From positions 1 through 13,112 of the forward strand of contig CAYIZP010000059.1 of NCBI GenBank assembly GCA_964367905.1: a stretch of DNA of 13,112 bases, given 5' to 3'. The translations under genes and the position numbers were made by a program. The notes beneath the pieces are model-generated. The model did not search any database. It was given only the letters and a program-made list of their open reading frames with translations, and was not told the DNA's origin. Positions 1-8,176 of the stretch are shown in pieces (position 1 is the stretch's first letter; each line of letters begins with the position of its first letter). This stretch comes from CAUPWF01 sp964367905. GTDB taxonomy: Bacteria; Bacillota; Clostridia; Lachnospirales; Lachnospiraceae.

Positions 1-3000
1 CCTCTTCATTTTCGTTGCCCTGCCTGATGCCTCGTCCTTCCCTCTGTTCAATAGAAGAAGGCTTCCATGGGCAGTCCACATGATGCATTGCAACAAGGTG
101 TGTCTGCACATTGACACCTGTTCCACATTTGTCCGTTGAACCGATAAGAACTTTCTTTTTACCTGTCCTCATCTCCTTGAAAAGTGCATCCCTTTGTGCA
201 TCTGTCTTGGCATCATGGATAAATGCTATCTCATCTGCCGGAATACCATACTGGATAAGTGTCTCCTTCAGATAATCATAGATAGTAAAGTCCTTATCCG
301 GTCCCGGTGTGCCGATATCCGAAAAAATAAGCTGGCAGCCTATATGACCATCAGCATTTCCTTTCTCATATTCTTTCCAGACATTTTCTGCAACCTTATT
401 GAGCTTTCCATCCGGATTGTTTGGTGCATCCTTATCAATCAGTCTTGCATCTGTTCCAAGAAGTCTTGCCTCATGGGTAATCTTTAGGAAGTTATCCACG
501 CTTGGATCAACTCCACCGCCTCTGATACGCTCTGCCCTCACAACAAAGTCTTCCATGACCTGCTTCACATACCAGTCTGGCTCCGACTCCACTATAATAG
601 GCTTGCCGCCACGGAGAGCCGGCACATCAAGGTCGAGCATGTCTGCGGTCTGCACATCTGCTACCTCACGGAAGATATTCATAAGCTCCGGCAGATTCGT
701 AAACTTATTAAATCTGCTCTTAAAACGGAATCCGCTTCCCTCTACAGTAAGCTCCAGTGCTGTTGTCACTTCACCAAAGTTTGCTGCCCAGGAATCAAAG
801 TGATAAATCCCCATCTCTTCAAGTGCCGCTTTCTGTAAGTAAAGCTGCATGACATACATCTCACACATGGTATTGGATATAGGTGTACCTGTAGCAAACA
901 CAATGCCCCTGCCATCATTTATCTCAGACAAATACTGGCATTTAAGCTGCATATCCGTTGACTTCTTAGCTCCACTGCTGCTGATACCTGACACATTATT
1001 CATCTTTGAAAAAATCGCAAGGTTCTTAAAATTATGTGCCTCGTCCACCATGATAGAGTCCACACCAAGTTCCTCAAAGGTTATAAGGTCATCCTTCCTG
1101 CTCTCATCAGATAGAGATTTCAGCTGTTCCTCCAGCTTTTTCTTCTGGCTTTCCATCTGTTTTACAGTCCATCTCTCTCCGTTACGCTCCTTCATCTCAT
1201 CAATCGCATAGCTGATCTCATCAATCTGCTCATTGAGCATTCGCTCCTTTCTCTCTGCTGAGATTGGGATTTTCTCAAACTGCGAGTGGGACATGATAAT
1301 GCAGTCATAGTCGCCTGTCGCAATCCTTGATACAAACTGCTTCCTGCGGCTCTTTTCAAAATCACGCTCTGTGGCAACTAAGATATTGGCTGATGGATAA
1401 AGCCTTAAAAACTCTGATGCAGTCTGACCGATAAGCGGCTTTGGAACTACCATGATGGTCTTATTGGCAAGTCCTAGTCTTTTCTGTTCCATGCAGGCAG
1501 CCATCATCTCAAAGGACTTTCCGGCACCGACACAGTGTGCCAGCAGGGTATTTCCTCCAAGAAGAATTCTTGCCACCGCATTCTTCTGGTGTGGCTTTAG
1601 CTCAATCGCCGGATTCATTCCCGGAAACTGTAAGTGGCTTCCGTCATACTCACGCAGACGGATGTTATTGAATGTCTCGTTGTAATACTCCACATACTTC
1701 TGTCTGCGCTCCGGCTCTGAAAACAGCCACTCCTTGAACTTCTCTTTAATCATGTTCTGCTTTTCCCTTGCAAGCATTGTCTCATTCTTATTGACTTCGT
1801 AATGATATTTGCCATCTCCGTCATCAATCCTGTCCCTTACTGTTACAGTTTTAAGATTCAGCGTATCCTCAAAAATAGAATAAGCATCCATGCGGCTTGT
1901 ACCATAGGTCTTAGTAGCTGCCACTGAATGCTTATCCATGCTTTTATTCTCGATGAACCATTCCATGCTCATCTTATTTAAGTGTACCTGAATGCCTGTA
2001 TTGTAATACTGGCTTCTGACTGCCCTTGCCCGCCTTGGCGTATTGAGAAGTTCATAGATAAACTGCTCATAATCAAGCGGTTCAATCCATGTCGTACCAA
2101 TCTTTACATCAATGTCTGATGCTTCAATCCATTCCGGCTGCACCTTTTCAAGTGCTGCCACATTGCCTGCAAATCTTTCTGCCTGTGGATTGTCTGTATC
2201 CGCTGCCATAGCTTTTGCTACACGAAGCTTGTCTCTCACATTTCCGGACAGATACTCGTCTGCTGTCTCCCATCCGATGTCTGGATTATTCTCGTTGTAA
2301 CGGTCGGGATTTAAGAAAATCAGTCCATCCAGTTCTTCCACAAGAACTGCTCTTCTAAGCTCTACCAAAGCATCATCACTTAGCGTTATCTCATCCGCTG
2401 TCTGTCCGGACCTTTCTGCAAGCTCTTCCTTTGCATTAGTAATATCCGGCTCATAGATAGAAAGCATATAGGCAGGGTTTACATATCCAAATTCATTGAC
2501 GGATACATTTAATGCTTCCACAGCAGTCTCAACCCTGTCTATGACAGCCTTTGCCTTAATCGTCTGCTTATAAAACATATCCGCTTTTTTCACCTCCCCG
2601 TCTTCATTTACTTCCTCAAGACTGCAAAGAAGCGGGTAATCGCTGTCATCCCTGAAAGCTATTCTGTTTGCTTTTGAAGTAATGGCTCCATACTGCTTTA
2701 CAAAAGCATCATATTTTACATTAAGAAGTCTCTGTTTATCAGAAAGCTCCTCCTCGCTGCAGCCATCCATCTGGATATCAATCAGCTCTCTTGTTATCTG
2801 TCTGATTTCATCAAGGCTTCGGATTCGCTCCTCGGCAGTCTGTGATACTTCTTTTCTTACCATCTCGGAATTTTCCCTGTAATAGAGCTTTCCTTCAAAA
2901 AATGTGTAAGTGTAGTTTCTCACATCCGGATCAGCCGGGATAACTTCCTCCGTCTGCTCCGCCTCATCTGCCACTCTCTCAAAATCTGTCATCTGTGCTT

Positions 3001-6000
3001 TGATATTACCGATAGCTTTGTTTAATGCTTCATACATATTGAAGTTCTCATCATCATTCACACAGACTGTATATCTGCTGTCCTGTCCGTAAATCCTTGT
3101 GTCATACTCCATAGCCCCAAGCATCATTTCCGGATGTTCCGCAAAATAAGAGTTGACAGCAATGCCATTCTCAGTCACACCAAGGTGTACCCAGTCAGGC
3201 TCAATATCAATCTTTCTCTCCCTCTTCTGCAAAAACAGGATATCTGCTGTCACTTCGGTTCCTGCATTGTCTTTAAATGCAGTATTCGGAAGCCTTATTG
3301 CTCCCACAAGCTCTGCTCTTTCAGCCAGATACTTTCTGATAGTAGGATTTGCCTTGTCAAGCGTTCCCTTTGTGGTGATTACTGCAACCATGCCGCCCGG
3401 TCTTACCTGGTCAAGTGCTTTTGCAAGGAAATAATCGTGGATACGGAAGTTATACTTGTTGTACTTCGGATCAAATACCTTATAATCTCCAAATGGCACA
3501 TTTCCGACAACCACATCAAAAAAGTTATCCGGATATGTGGTATTCTCAAATCCTGTAATACTGATATTGGCATTCTGATAAAGCTGCTTTGCGATTCTTC
3601 CCGAAATGCTGTCAAGCTCCACTCCATACAGCTTTGCTTCATGCATTGTTTCCGGCATACTTCCAAAAAAGTTACCGATACCCATGGATGGCTCTAATAC
3701 ATTGCCGCCTCTGAAACCAAACTGGACAAGTGCCGAATTCATGCACATGGCAATCTCCGGTGAAGTGTAAAAGGCGTTATTTACTGTTGCCCTGGCAGCA
3801 CTGTATTCCTCATCAGATAAAAGTTCTTTCAGTTCTGCATACTCTTTGCTCCAGCCTGCGTTTTCCTCATCAAATGCCTGTGACAGTCCGCCCCATCCGA
3901 CAAACTTCGACAGAACTTTCTGCTCCCCCGGTGTGGCAAGCCTGTTTCCTGATTCAATCTGCTTTAGAGTGCGGATTGCATCCATATTCCACTGGTATCT
4001 GGTCTTGGCTCCACCTTTTTCCATTTCCCAGAGGTTATAGTGGAAGTTGTGCTTTTTCTGCGCCGCTTCATCTGAAACTACATGTCCATTCTCATCAATC
4101 TTGGTTTCCCAACCATTCACTATTGCTCTTTCCCTGGTTTCAAGACGATTGGCTTTTACACTATCCTCGATGTCAAAAAATCTCTTATAGACCGGATTCA
4201 TCTTATCCCTGTCAGTCTTCTGCTTTGTCTCCTGATAATACTTCTTCTGGTCTTCTCCACAGTAAAATGGCTGTTTTACCATATAGGATAAAATCTCGTA
4301 TAACTCACGCCAGTCGAGAGCACCTTCCTTACGCACCCCATTCCTGTTCTTATAGCTGATCTTCACATACCCGCTTCTGATTGAGTACTCCACAAGACCA
4401 TACTTATTGTTGGAATATGCCTTTCTTTCTGCATTATCTGTCCCTAATGCAATATCCCTGATAAGGTCAAGTTTATTTGGCATAAATGCAAAATCAGACT
4501 GCACCACATCCATAAGGAATGCCCTAAATGGAGTGTAGCAGCTGCAATCTGTTACAAGAATCTCCGCCGCATCACGCAGGTCTTCATCAAGCTCTGCAAT
4601 ACGCTTGGCATAATCAATCGGTGTAATATACTGAAGCTCTGACGGATCTTTTTCAGATGTTTCAGCCTCTATCTCAGCACCATATTCTGCCTGTGTTATC
4701 ATCCGGTCTTCATCGGCAGCTTCCTGTGGTGTCATGCCTTTTGCACTGACATAATCTCTGTTAGAAGCATAGCTCTCCGGCTCATCCGGTATTGCATAAT
4801 CATCAATCTCTGATTCTGCCTCTTCCGATTCCACTTCCCGGTATTCGGCATCAATGATCTCATCATCCTCACGTAGTCCGTCCATCGCAAGCTCATCAAT
4901 ACGAGGTGTCTCAGGCTGGTATTCCCCTGTAAAAATAAGGACACCAAGCTCTTTTTCGATATCTTTCCACGAAACATATCCTTCAACCTCTCCATCCTCA
5001 TCTCGCCACTGAAAACGCAGTCCGTTCCCATGAAATGTGTCATATCCGTGCAGTCCTAGTCCGTCAACCGGCCAGCCTGCACCTCCCTGACCATACTCTG
5101 CTTTGATACGCTTTGCTCTGGTTCCTGCATCAATCTCTGTTTCAAAAATCTTGCATACCCTGCCTTTTCCACCAGCAAAGCCTGTACCTCTCATAAGCAC
5201 CTGTTTGATATACTCACTTGGTACTGTTGCAGACTTTTTTGGGTTCAGGTAATTGTATTTTCCTGCTAATGCCGCTTTTCTGTCCTGCTCGAACTGACGC
5301 ATAAACTGATTATTGTTTTCATCCTCAGTATGAATGGTGCCAATGCTTGCCTGCCCGTTCTGGTCGAAAAAAAAGGAAGCCTGTGTATATTCGGCTTCCT
5401 TACTAACACCCAATGAATTGATTTCATCAAGTTCCCTATTCAGTTCTGTATCATCTGATTCTAGTGGAATTTCATCACTATCTGATGGAGTACCACTTCC
5501 TCTGCCTGCATCTTCGCCTGCTCTCTTATCTTCCACATCTCCATTGTCGATGACGGATTCTGTGGCTTGTGCTTCGCCAGATACTGCATCTCCAGCTGGT
5601 CGCACAGCTGGTTCGCTTCCTCCTCTACCGCTGACATCTTCTCGTACATCTTCCCGAATCTCATCAGCGTCTTGTATCTTGCCGGCTCGTTCTCCTTTAG
5701 ATAGTTCATCGCCATCCTTCCGTATTTGCCCAACTTCGTGAGATCCTCCGTCTCGTCCGGCATCTCTATCTGCGGATAAAGCAGTCCGTCCACTTCCTTG
5801 TAAGTCATTTCTTCTAACATATCCAATTCTCCTTTCGCTCTCGATTGCCTTTAAGTTACGACTAAATTCTCTAAGAACACTACAGGAGACATCGCATACA
5901 ATGGAACCAAGACGGTAAATGATCTCTTCGTCTTTGATATTTACGATCTGACTAAAATCCTGTTCTTGCACAGATAAGTCAAATCCGCATCTCGTCCCTA

Positions 6001-6604
6001 CAGCATACATGACACTTGTATATACAAGCTGCTCCATGTCCATTTCCTGCTGTAAGCCATTGCGTTTCTTACTTTCTTCCTTTATCACACTACCTGATAG
6101 CTGCATAAGCTCGGTCATTCGGTCTCCGAACTCTTCTTTTATTATAAGCCAAACATCTGTTCCTGTAAACTGTTTTAATATATTTTTTAGAGACTCCCTG
6201 TCGCTGTTATCGTACTGCTCAATCTGACCTTCTGACACAAGAAAATCCACATAATCCTTAAGATTTTCCCCCTCAAGGTCCCATGTCAGTTTGACATTCT
6301 TCCCTCCGGTGTCACTGATATCAAAGATATACCTCATGCGTGGATTCAGTGCCCTTGACGGGAAGATAGCGCAGCCTTTCGCACCACGCTTTACATATCT
6401 TCCCACCTTTTTCCAGGTATCATAATCTGCCATGAGTGTGCTTTTTTCCGGAGGTCTTTGCGCTGTTACCATAACGATATTGTCAAATTCATAGCGGTAT
6501 AACTGACCTGCGACCTTTAACACATCCTTCCAGTTCTTTTCTGATCTGGTGATGTTACCAATCTCAGAATCGTATATCGCTTTGACCTTCATATCAACGC
6601 CCAT
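1..6604 (-). CDS. Giant polyvalent ICE protein: ArdC-like N-terminus, N6-adenine methylase and SNF2 helicase (C-terminus beyond left edge)
   Basis: One minus-strand frame is open from ATG 6604-6602 to the left edge (2201 codons visible, no stop in window). AGGAGG lies 8 nt before the ATG; the previous gene stops 15 bases upstream. Domains, numbered from this ATG: residues about 5-115 resemble the ArdC antirestriction N-domain (DYDTWKKVGRYVKRGAKG); 262-382 is a charged Gly/Asp/Arg/Glu linker lying over tnpV in another frame; about 950-1040 is an N6-adenine methylase core with a motif-I-like LEPSMGIGNFFG (970-981) and NVPF (1035-1038, variant of NPPY); the helicase shows Walker A GAGKS (1693-1697), DEAH (1854-1857) and motif VI QREGRGIRQG (2187-2196). 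Such multi-domain 'polyvalent' proteins are known in conjugative elements and phages and are thought to enter or act early in recipients to counter restriction and remodel DNA. Target sequence and activity cannot be read from the sequence. The frame was checked at many points and is intact, so this is not a pseudogene within the window. Confidence 0.93.
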   Translation of the reverse strand, partial: MGVDMKVKAIYDSEIGNITRSEKNWKDVLKVAGQLYRYEFDNIVMVTAQRPPEKSTLMADYDTWKKVGRYVKRGAKGCAIFPSRALNPRMRYIFDISDTGGKNVKLTWDLEGENLKDYVDFLVSEGQIEQYDNSDRESLKNILKQFTGTDVWLIIKEEFGDRMTELMQLSGSVIKEESKKRNGLQQEMDMEQLVYTSVMYAVGTRCGFDLSVQEQDFSQIVNIKDEEIIYRLGSIVCDVSCSVLREFSRNLKAIESERRIGYVRRNDLQGSGRTALSADRDAGRDGGSHEVGQIRKDGDELSKGERAGKIQDADEIREDVREDVSGRGGSEPAVRPAGDAVSGEAQATESVIDNGDVEDKRAGEDAGRGSGTPSDSDEIPLESDDTELNRELDEINSLGVSKEAEYTQASFFFDQNGQASIGTIHTEDENNNQFMRQFEQDRKAALAGKYNYLNPKKSATVPSEYIKQVLMRGTGFAGGKGRVCKIFETEIDAGTRAKRIKAEYGQGGAGWPVDGLGLHGYDTFHGNGLRFQWRDEDGEVEGYVSWKDIEKELGVLIFTGEYQPETPRIDELAMDGLREDDEIIDAEYREVESEEAESEIDDYAIPDEPESYASNRDYVSAKGMTPQEAADEDRMITQAEYGAEIEAETSEKDPSELQYITPIDYAKRIAELDEDLRDAAEILVTDCSCYTPFRAFLMDVVQSDFAFMPNKLDLIRDIALGTDNAERKAYSNNKYGLVEYSIRSGYVKISYKNRNGVRKEGALDWRELYEILSYMVKQPFYCGEDQKKYYQETKQKTDRDKMNPVYKRFFDIEDSVKANRLETRERAIVNGWETKIDENGHVVSDEAAQKKHNFHYNLWEMEKGGAKTRYQWNMDAIRTLKQIESGNRLATPGEQKVLSKFVGWGGLSQAFDEENAGWSKEYAELKELLSDEEYSAARATVNNAFYTSPEIAMCMNSALVQFGFRGGNVLEPSMGIGNFFGSMPETMHEAKLYGVELDSISGRIAKQLYQNANISITGFENTTYPDNFFDVVVGNVPFGDYKVFDPKYNKYNFRIHDYFLAKALDQVRPGGMVAVITTKGTLDKANPTIRKYLAERAELVGAIRLPNTAFKDNAGTEVTADILFLQKRERKIDIEPDWVHLGVTENGIAVNSYFAEHPEMMLGAMEYDTRIYGQDSRYTVCVNDDENFNMYEALNKAIGNIKAQMTDFERVADEAEQTEEVIPADPDVRNYTYTFFEGKLYYRENSEMVRKEVSQTAEERIRSLDEIRQITRELIDIQMDGCSEEELSDKQRLLNVKYDAFVKQYGAITSKANRIAFRDDSDYPLLCSLEEVNEDGEVKKADMFYKQTIKAKAVIDRVETAVEALNVSVNEFGYVNPAYMLSIYEPDITNAKEELAERSGQTADEITLSDDALVELRRAVLVEELDGLIFLNPDRYNENNPDIGWETADEYLSGNVRDKLRVAKAMAADTDNPQAERFAGNVAALEKVQPEWIEASDIDVKIGTTWIEPLDYEQFIYELLNTPRRARAVRSQYYNTGIQVHLNKMSMEWFIENKSMDKHSVAATKTYGTSRMDAYSIFEDTLNLKTVTVRDRIDDGDGKYHYEVNKNETMLAREKQNMIKEKFKEWLFSEPERRQKYVEYYNETFNNIRLREYDGSHLQFPGMNPAIELKPHQKNAVARILLGGNTLLAHCVGAGKSFEMMAACMEQKRLGLANKTIMVVPKPLIGQTASEFLRLYPSANILVATERDFEKSRRKQFVSRIATGDYDCIIMSHSQFEKIPISAERKERMLNEQIDEISYAIDEMKERNGERWTVKQMESQKKKLEEQLKSLSDESRKDDLITFEELGVDSIMVDEAHNFKNLAIFSKMNNVSGISSSGAKKSTDMQLKCQYLSEINDGRGIVFATGTPISNTMCEMYVMQLYLQKAALEEMGIYHFDSWAANFGEVTTALELTVEGSGFRFKSRFNKFTNLPELMNIFREVADVQTADMLDLDVPALRGGKPIIVESEPDWYVKQVMEDFVVRAERIRGGGVDPSVDNFLKITHEARLLGTDARLIDKDAPNNPDGKLNKVAENVWKEYEKGNADGHIGCQLIFSDIGTPGPDKDFTIYDYLKETLIQYGIPADEIAFIHDAKTDAQRDALFKEMRTGKKKVLIGSTDKCGTGVNVQTHLVAMHHVDCPWKPSSIEQREGRGIRQGNENEE
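5461..5820 (-). CDS. tnpV: TnpV-family protein, fully nested in the +1 frame of the giant polyvalent gene
   Basis: A 119-residue ORF runs from ATG 5820-5818 to TAG 5463-5461, on the same strand as the giant gene but one base later in phase. It reads as a coherent protein of the TnpV family (transposon-encoded, function unknown): N-terminal MTYKEVDGLLYP, the family hallmark LGKYGRMAMNYLKENEP followed by a GK-containing helix, a Glu-rich coiled-coil middle, and the C-terminal block MEMWKIREQAKMQAEEVVLH that matches the end of the family. Length is normal for TnpV and both family ends are present. AAAGGAG lies 8 nt before the ATG. A TTG two codons upstream (5826) is in frame but too close to this ribosome site. 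The giant protein's sequence over the same bases is low-complexity, as expected if tnpV is the older coding frame. TnpV is usually found in transposons and ICEs without a known role. Identification is from remembered family patterns. Expression is inferred from the ribosome site. Confidence 0.82.
   Translation of the reverse strand: MLEEMTYKEVDGLLYPQIEMPDETEDLTKLGKYGRMAMNYLKENEPARYKTLMRFGKMYEKMSAVEEEANQLCDQLEMQYLAKHKPQNPSSTMEMWKIREQAKMQAEEVVLHQIVMKFH
5829..5835 (-). promoter_or_regulatory. Ribosome-binding site for nested tnpV
   Basis: The minus strand reads AAAGGAG here, 8 nt before ATG 5820. It is a near-perfect Shine-Dalgarno sequence at good spacing, inside the coding sequence of the giant gene. 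It decides the tnpV start and argues that the nested frame is translated independently. Confidence 0.78.
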
Positions 6605-6618
6605 ACCTTTGTCCTCCT

Positions 6619-6987
6619 CTACTTAAACATCTCTGCAAACAATCCTTTAAATAGCTTTAACTCATCCTTATCCAGCTCGATTGCAAATTCATTGTCGATT
6701 GCCTGTTTTTCACATTTATCCTTTTTCTTTGCAATCTTACGCACCACACGAAGAAGTACATAGCACTCCTTGGACTTTGCAATGCTCTGTTTAAAGGTCA
6801 GCTCATCCTCATCGACTGACTTCTGTGTCTGATAGATAATCTCTTTTAACTTATCATTGATACCATCTACTTCCTCAAGGGAAATAATAACGGATGCCTT
6901 AGAAGCACCCGATCTGTCCCACTCCTTATGAAGTTCCTTTACTAAAAACTCCATGTTCTTAATTACTGTTGTTGAATCACTTTTCAT
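6619..6987 (-). CDS. Hypothetical ICE protein, 122 aa, charged and helical
   Basis: I do not recognise this family. It starts at ATG 6987 with GGAGG 9 nt upstream. It overlaps the stop of the preceding DpnD/PcfM-like gene in an ATGA arrangement, which points to translational coupling. It ends 14 bases before the giant gene starts, so all three are almost certainly one operon. The protein is rich in Lys, Glu and Asp with predicted helices throughout, a basic patch in the middle (VVRKIAKKKDKCEKQ, about residues 81-95), and an acidic-amphipathic C-terminus (ELDKDELKLFKGLFAEMFK). There is no signal peptide, membrane segment or metal motif, so a cytoplasmic protein is likely. Its place just ahead of an antirestriction-type polyvalent gene suggests an accessory role in establishment. 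That is context only. Confidence 0.8.
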   Translation of the reverse strand: MKSDSTTVIKNMEFLVKELHKEWDRSGASKASVIISLEEVDGINDKLKEIIYQTQKSVDEDELTFKQSIAKSKECYVLLRVVRKIAKKKDKCEKQAIDNEFAIELDKDELKLFKGLFAEMFK

Positions 6988-7202
6988 CTTGTTCTTCCTC
7001 CGTTTTCTTTTAATGAAGAAGGGAGCTGACCTTCGCTGAATGGTGCAAAATCAACTCCCTTCATGTCCTCTGCTCCAAGGACTATCTGCTCTGCATAATA
7101 CATATCCATTGCCTTATTGATGGCATCATCAAGCGACTCTGCCTTTACTTTCTGTACTCGTGAAAGCACTTCTTTTATCTCAACATCAAATTCCTGTTCC
7201 AT
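6984..7202 (-). CDS. DpnD/PcfM-family small protein, 72 aa
   Basis: It starts at ATG 7202 with GGAGG 9 nt upstream and ends in a 4-base overlap with the next gene. The sequence matches the DpnD/PcfM pattern: an N-terminal strand FDVEIKEVLSRVQKVKA, then SLDDAINKAMDMYYAEQIVL and an acidic D-x-K-G-V-D end. Family members occur beside the DpnII restriction genes and in conjugative plasmids such as pCF10 (PcfM). Their molecular role is not established. The fold looks like a small beta-alpha-beta unit. The C-terminal tail (about residues 55-72) is polar and probably disordered. In this operon it lies between an unknown gene and a second small gene, upstream of the antirestriction-like giant gene, consistent with a shared job in the recipient. 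Family assignment is by recognised pattern, not by search. Confidence 0.8.
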   Translation of the reverse strand: MEQEFDVEIKEVLSRVQKVKAESLDDAINKAMDMYYAEQIVLGAEDMKGVDFAPFSEGQLPSSLKENGGRTR

Positions 7203-7229
7203 ATGATATCGCCTCCCGTAAAAATCTCA

Positions 7230-8126
7230 TCACCGGCTCTTTTCTTCCTTTACCTGTCTTTTCTTAAAGCCCTCATCGTACTTTCCATCTTCCAGCCTGT
7301 CGTAAAAACAATCCTCTTCAATCGTTCCAAAATCCTCATACATCTGGTGAAGGAAGTCATTCTGCAGCTTCTTTGGTACATCATCATCCTTTGACATATC
7401 CTGATAAAAATAGAACTTCTGCTTTAGCTTTGCCCTGTAATCATAGATATCCTCTATCTTTTCCGGTGTGCCATACTCCCTCTTGTATGCCTTGAAGTTC
7501 GTAGTTGAGAGTGTGGAACCTAGATAAATGCCATGCTCCCACGATACCCCGATTGTGGTATTGTCCTTTGTAGGCTTCCCATCCTTCGGATAACGCTTAT
7601 ACTCTGTCGCACCAAGGGCGATTGTAAGAGAACCTGACTTCATATCCATCACCACAAGATTTCTTGGTGATAATGCTTCAAGCACCATGTAATCATGATC
7701 ATTGAAGTTATGAAATGTCTGTCCCCTTTCAAATGAGCGGTTCTCCATTTCATAATGCAGGTTAAAATCATCCACCCAGCCCTTATCGGTCATTCCAATC
7801 TCCTTAAGCTTTGCAACACATTCAGAAGAACTGGCTTCTTTATCAAACCGAAATTCTTTGGAATCGTTATAAAGTCCCTGAAGAAAGTGCCCCAGCTGAA
7901 TATCATCCAGACAGAATCTCGCAGATACAGTTACATTTGCTGCCCTGTAATACTCTGCGAAGTTATCTGCTTCACCAAGTGTTCTTCCAAGCTGCAACAA
8001 ATTGTCTGCAAGCTCTGACATGTCATCAATTGCTATAAAACTCTTATAATCATCCAGAGTCATCAGCATATTTGTCTCTGTTCCCCTGTCGTTTTCTGTT
8101 ACCAGTATCATATCTTTTAAATCCAT
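7230..8126 (-). CDS. Hypothetical ICE protein, 298 aa, with a domain resembling those attached to polyvalent proteins
   Basis: The start was set at ATG 8126 because GGAGG lies 5 nt upstream; the frame is open 14 more codons to 8168, but that stretch contains an RNA hairpin and no ribosome site. I do not recognise the family with certainty. Residues 1-60 form a mixed acidic domain (MTLDDYKSFIAIDDMSELA). Residues about 141-218 form a compact beta-rich domain with conserved-looking DYMVLEAL, LTIALGATEYKRYP and EHGIYLGSTLS motifs. That resembles domains of unknown function found in ICE accessory and large polyvalent proteins (YodL/DUF4316-type neighbourhoods), as remembered. The C-terminus is Lys/Glu/Asp rich. 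There is no signal peptide or membrane span. It follows the hydrolase gene after a 50-base spacer and precedes the DpnD-like gene by 27 bases. Confidence 0.82.
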   Translation of the reverse strand: MDLKDMILVTENDRGTETNMLMTLDDYKSFIAIDDMSELADNLLQLGRTLGEADNFAEYYRAANVTVSARFCLDDIQLGHFLQGLYNDSKEFRFDKEASSSECVAKLKEIGMTDKGWVDDFNLHYEMENRSFERGQTFHNFNDHDYMVLEALSPRNLVVMDMKSGSLTIALGATEYKRYPKDGKPTKDNTTIGVSWEHGIYLGSTLSTTNFKAYKREYGTPEKIEDIYDYRAKLKQKFYFYQDMSKDDDVPKKLQNDFLHQMYEDFGTIEEDCFYDRLEDGKYDEGFKKRQVKEEKSR

Positions 8127-8131
8127 TCTTA

Positions 8132-8136
8132 CCTCC
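8132..8136 (-). promoter_or_regulatory. Ribosome-binding site fixing the start at 8126
   Basis: The minus strand reads GGAGG followed by TAAGA and then ATG 8126. No comparable site precedes the upstream in-frame codon at 8168, so the shorter protein is preferred. Confidence 0.75.
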
Positions 8137-8141
8137 AGTCT

Positions 8142-8165
8142 CAGAGAGGGACTATACCCTCTCTG
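8142..8165 (-). other. Perfect intercistronic hairpin, 9-bp stem
   Basis: CAGAGAGGG and CCCTCTCTG form a perfect 9-base-pair stem around a 6-base loop, between the stop of the hydrolase gene and the ribosome site of the next gene. On the transcribed strand it is followed by AGACTGGAGG rather than a U-run, so it is not a standard intrinsic terminator. Its position right before a ribosome site fits an RNA stability element, a processing site, or a structure that sets relative expression of the two genes. The function is inferred. Confidence 0.6.
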
Positions 8166-8176
8166 CAAATTTCCTG

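Noticed and set aside
3134..3697. Plus-strand ORF of 187 codons
   Set aside because: It lies opposite the methylase core of the giant gene, has Cys/Ile/Ser-rich composition typical of an antisense shadow, and no family pattern.
3730..4359. Plus-strand ORF of 209 codons
   Set aside because: Opposite the giant gene's conserved coding frame; Pro/His/Ser-rich reading without domain character. A shadow despite its length.
4732..5043. Second same-strand out-of-frame ORF (103 codons) inside the giant gene
   Set aside because: Unlike tnpV it has no convincing ribosome site, no recognisable family, and a Met/Arg/Leu-rich composition that follows from the giant frame.
8127..8168. 14-codon N-terminal extension of the 298-residue protein
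   Set aside because: It consists of hairpin sequence, has no ribosome site, and the GGAGG at 8132-8136 points to ATG 8126.
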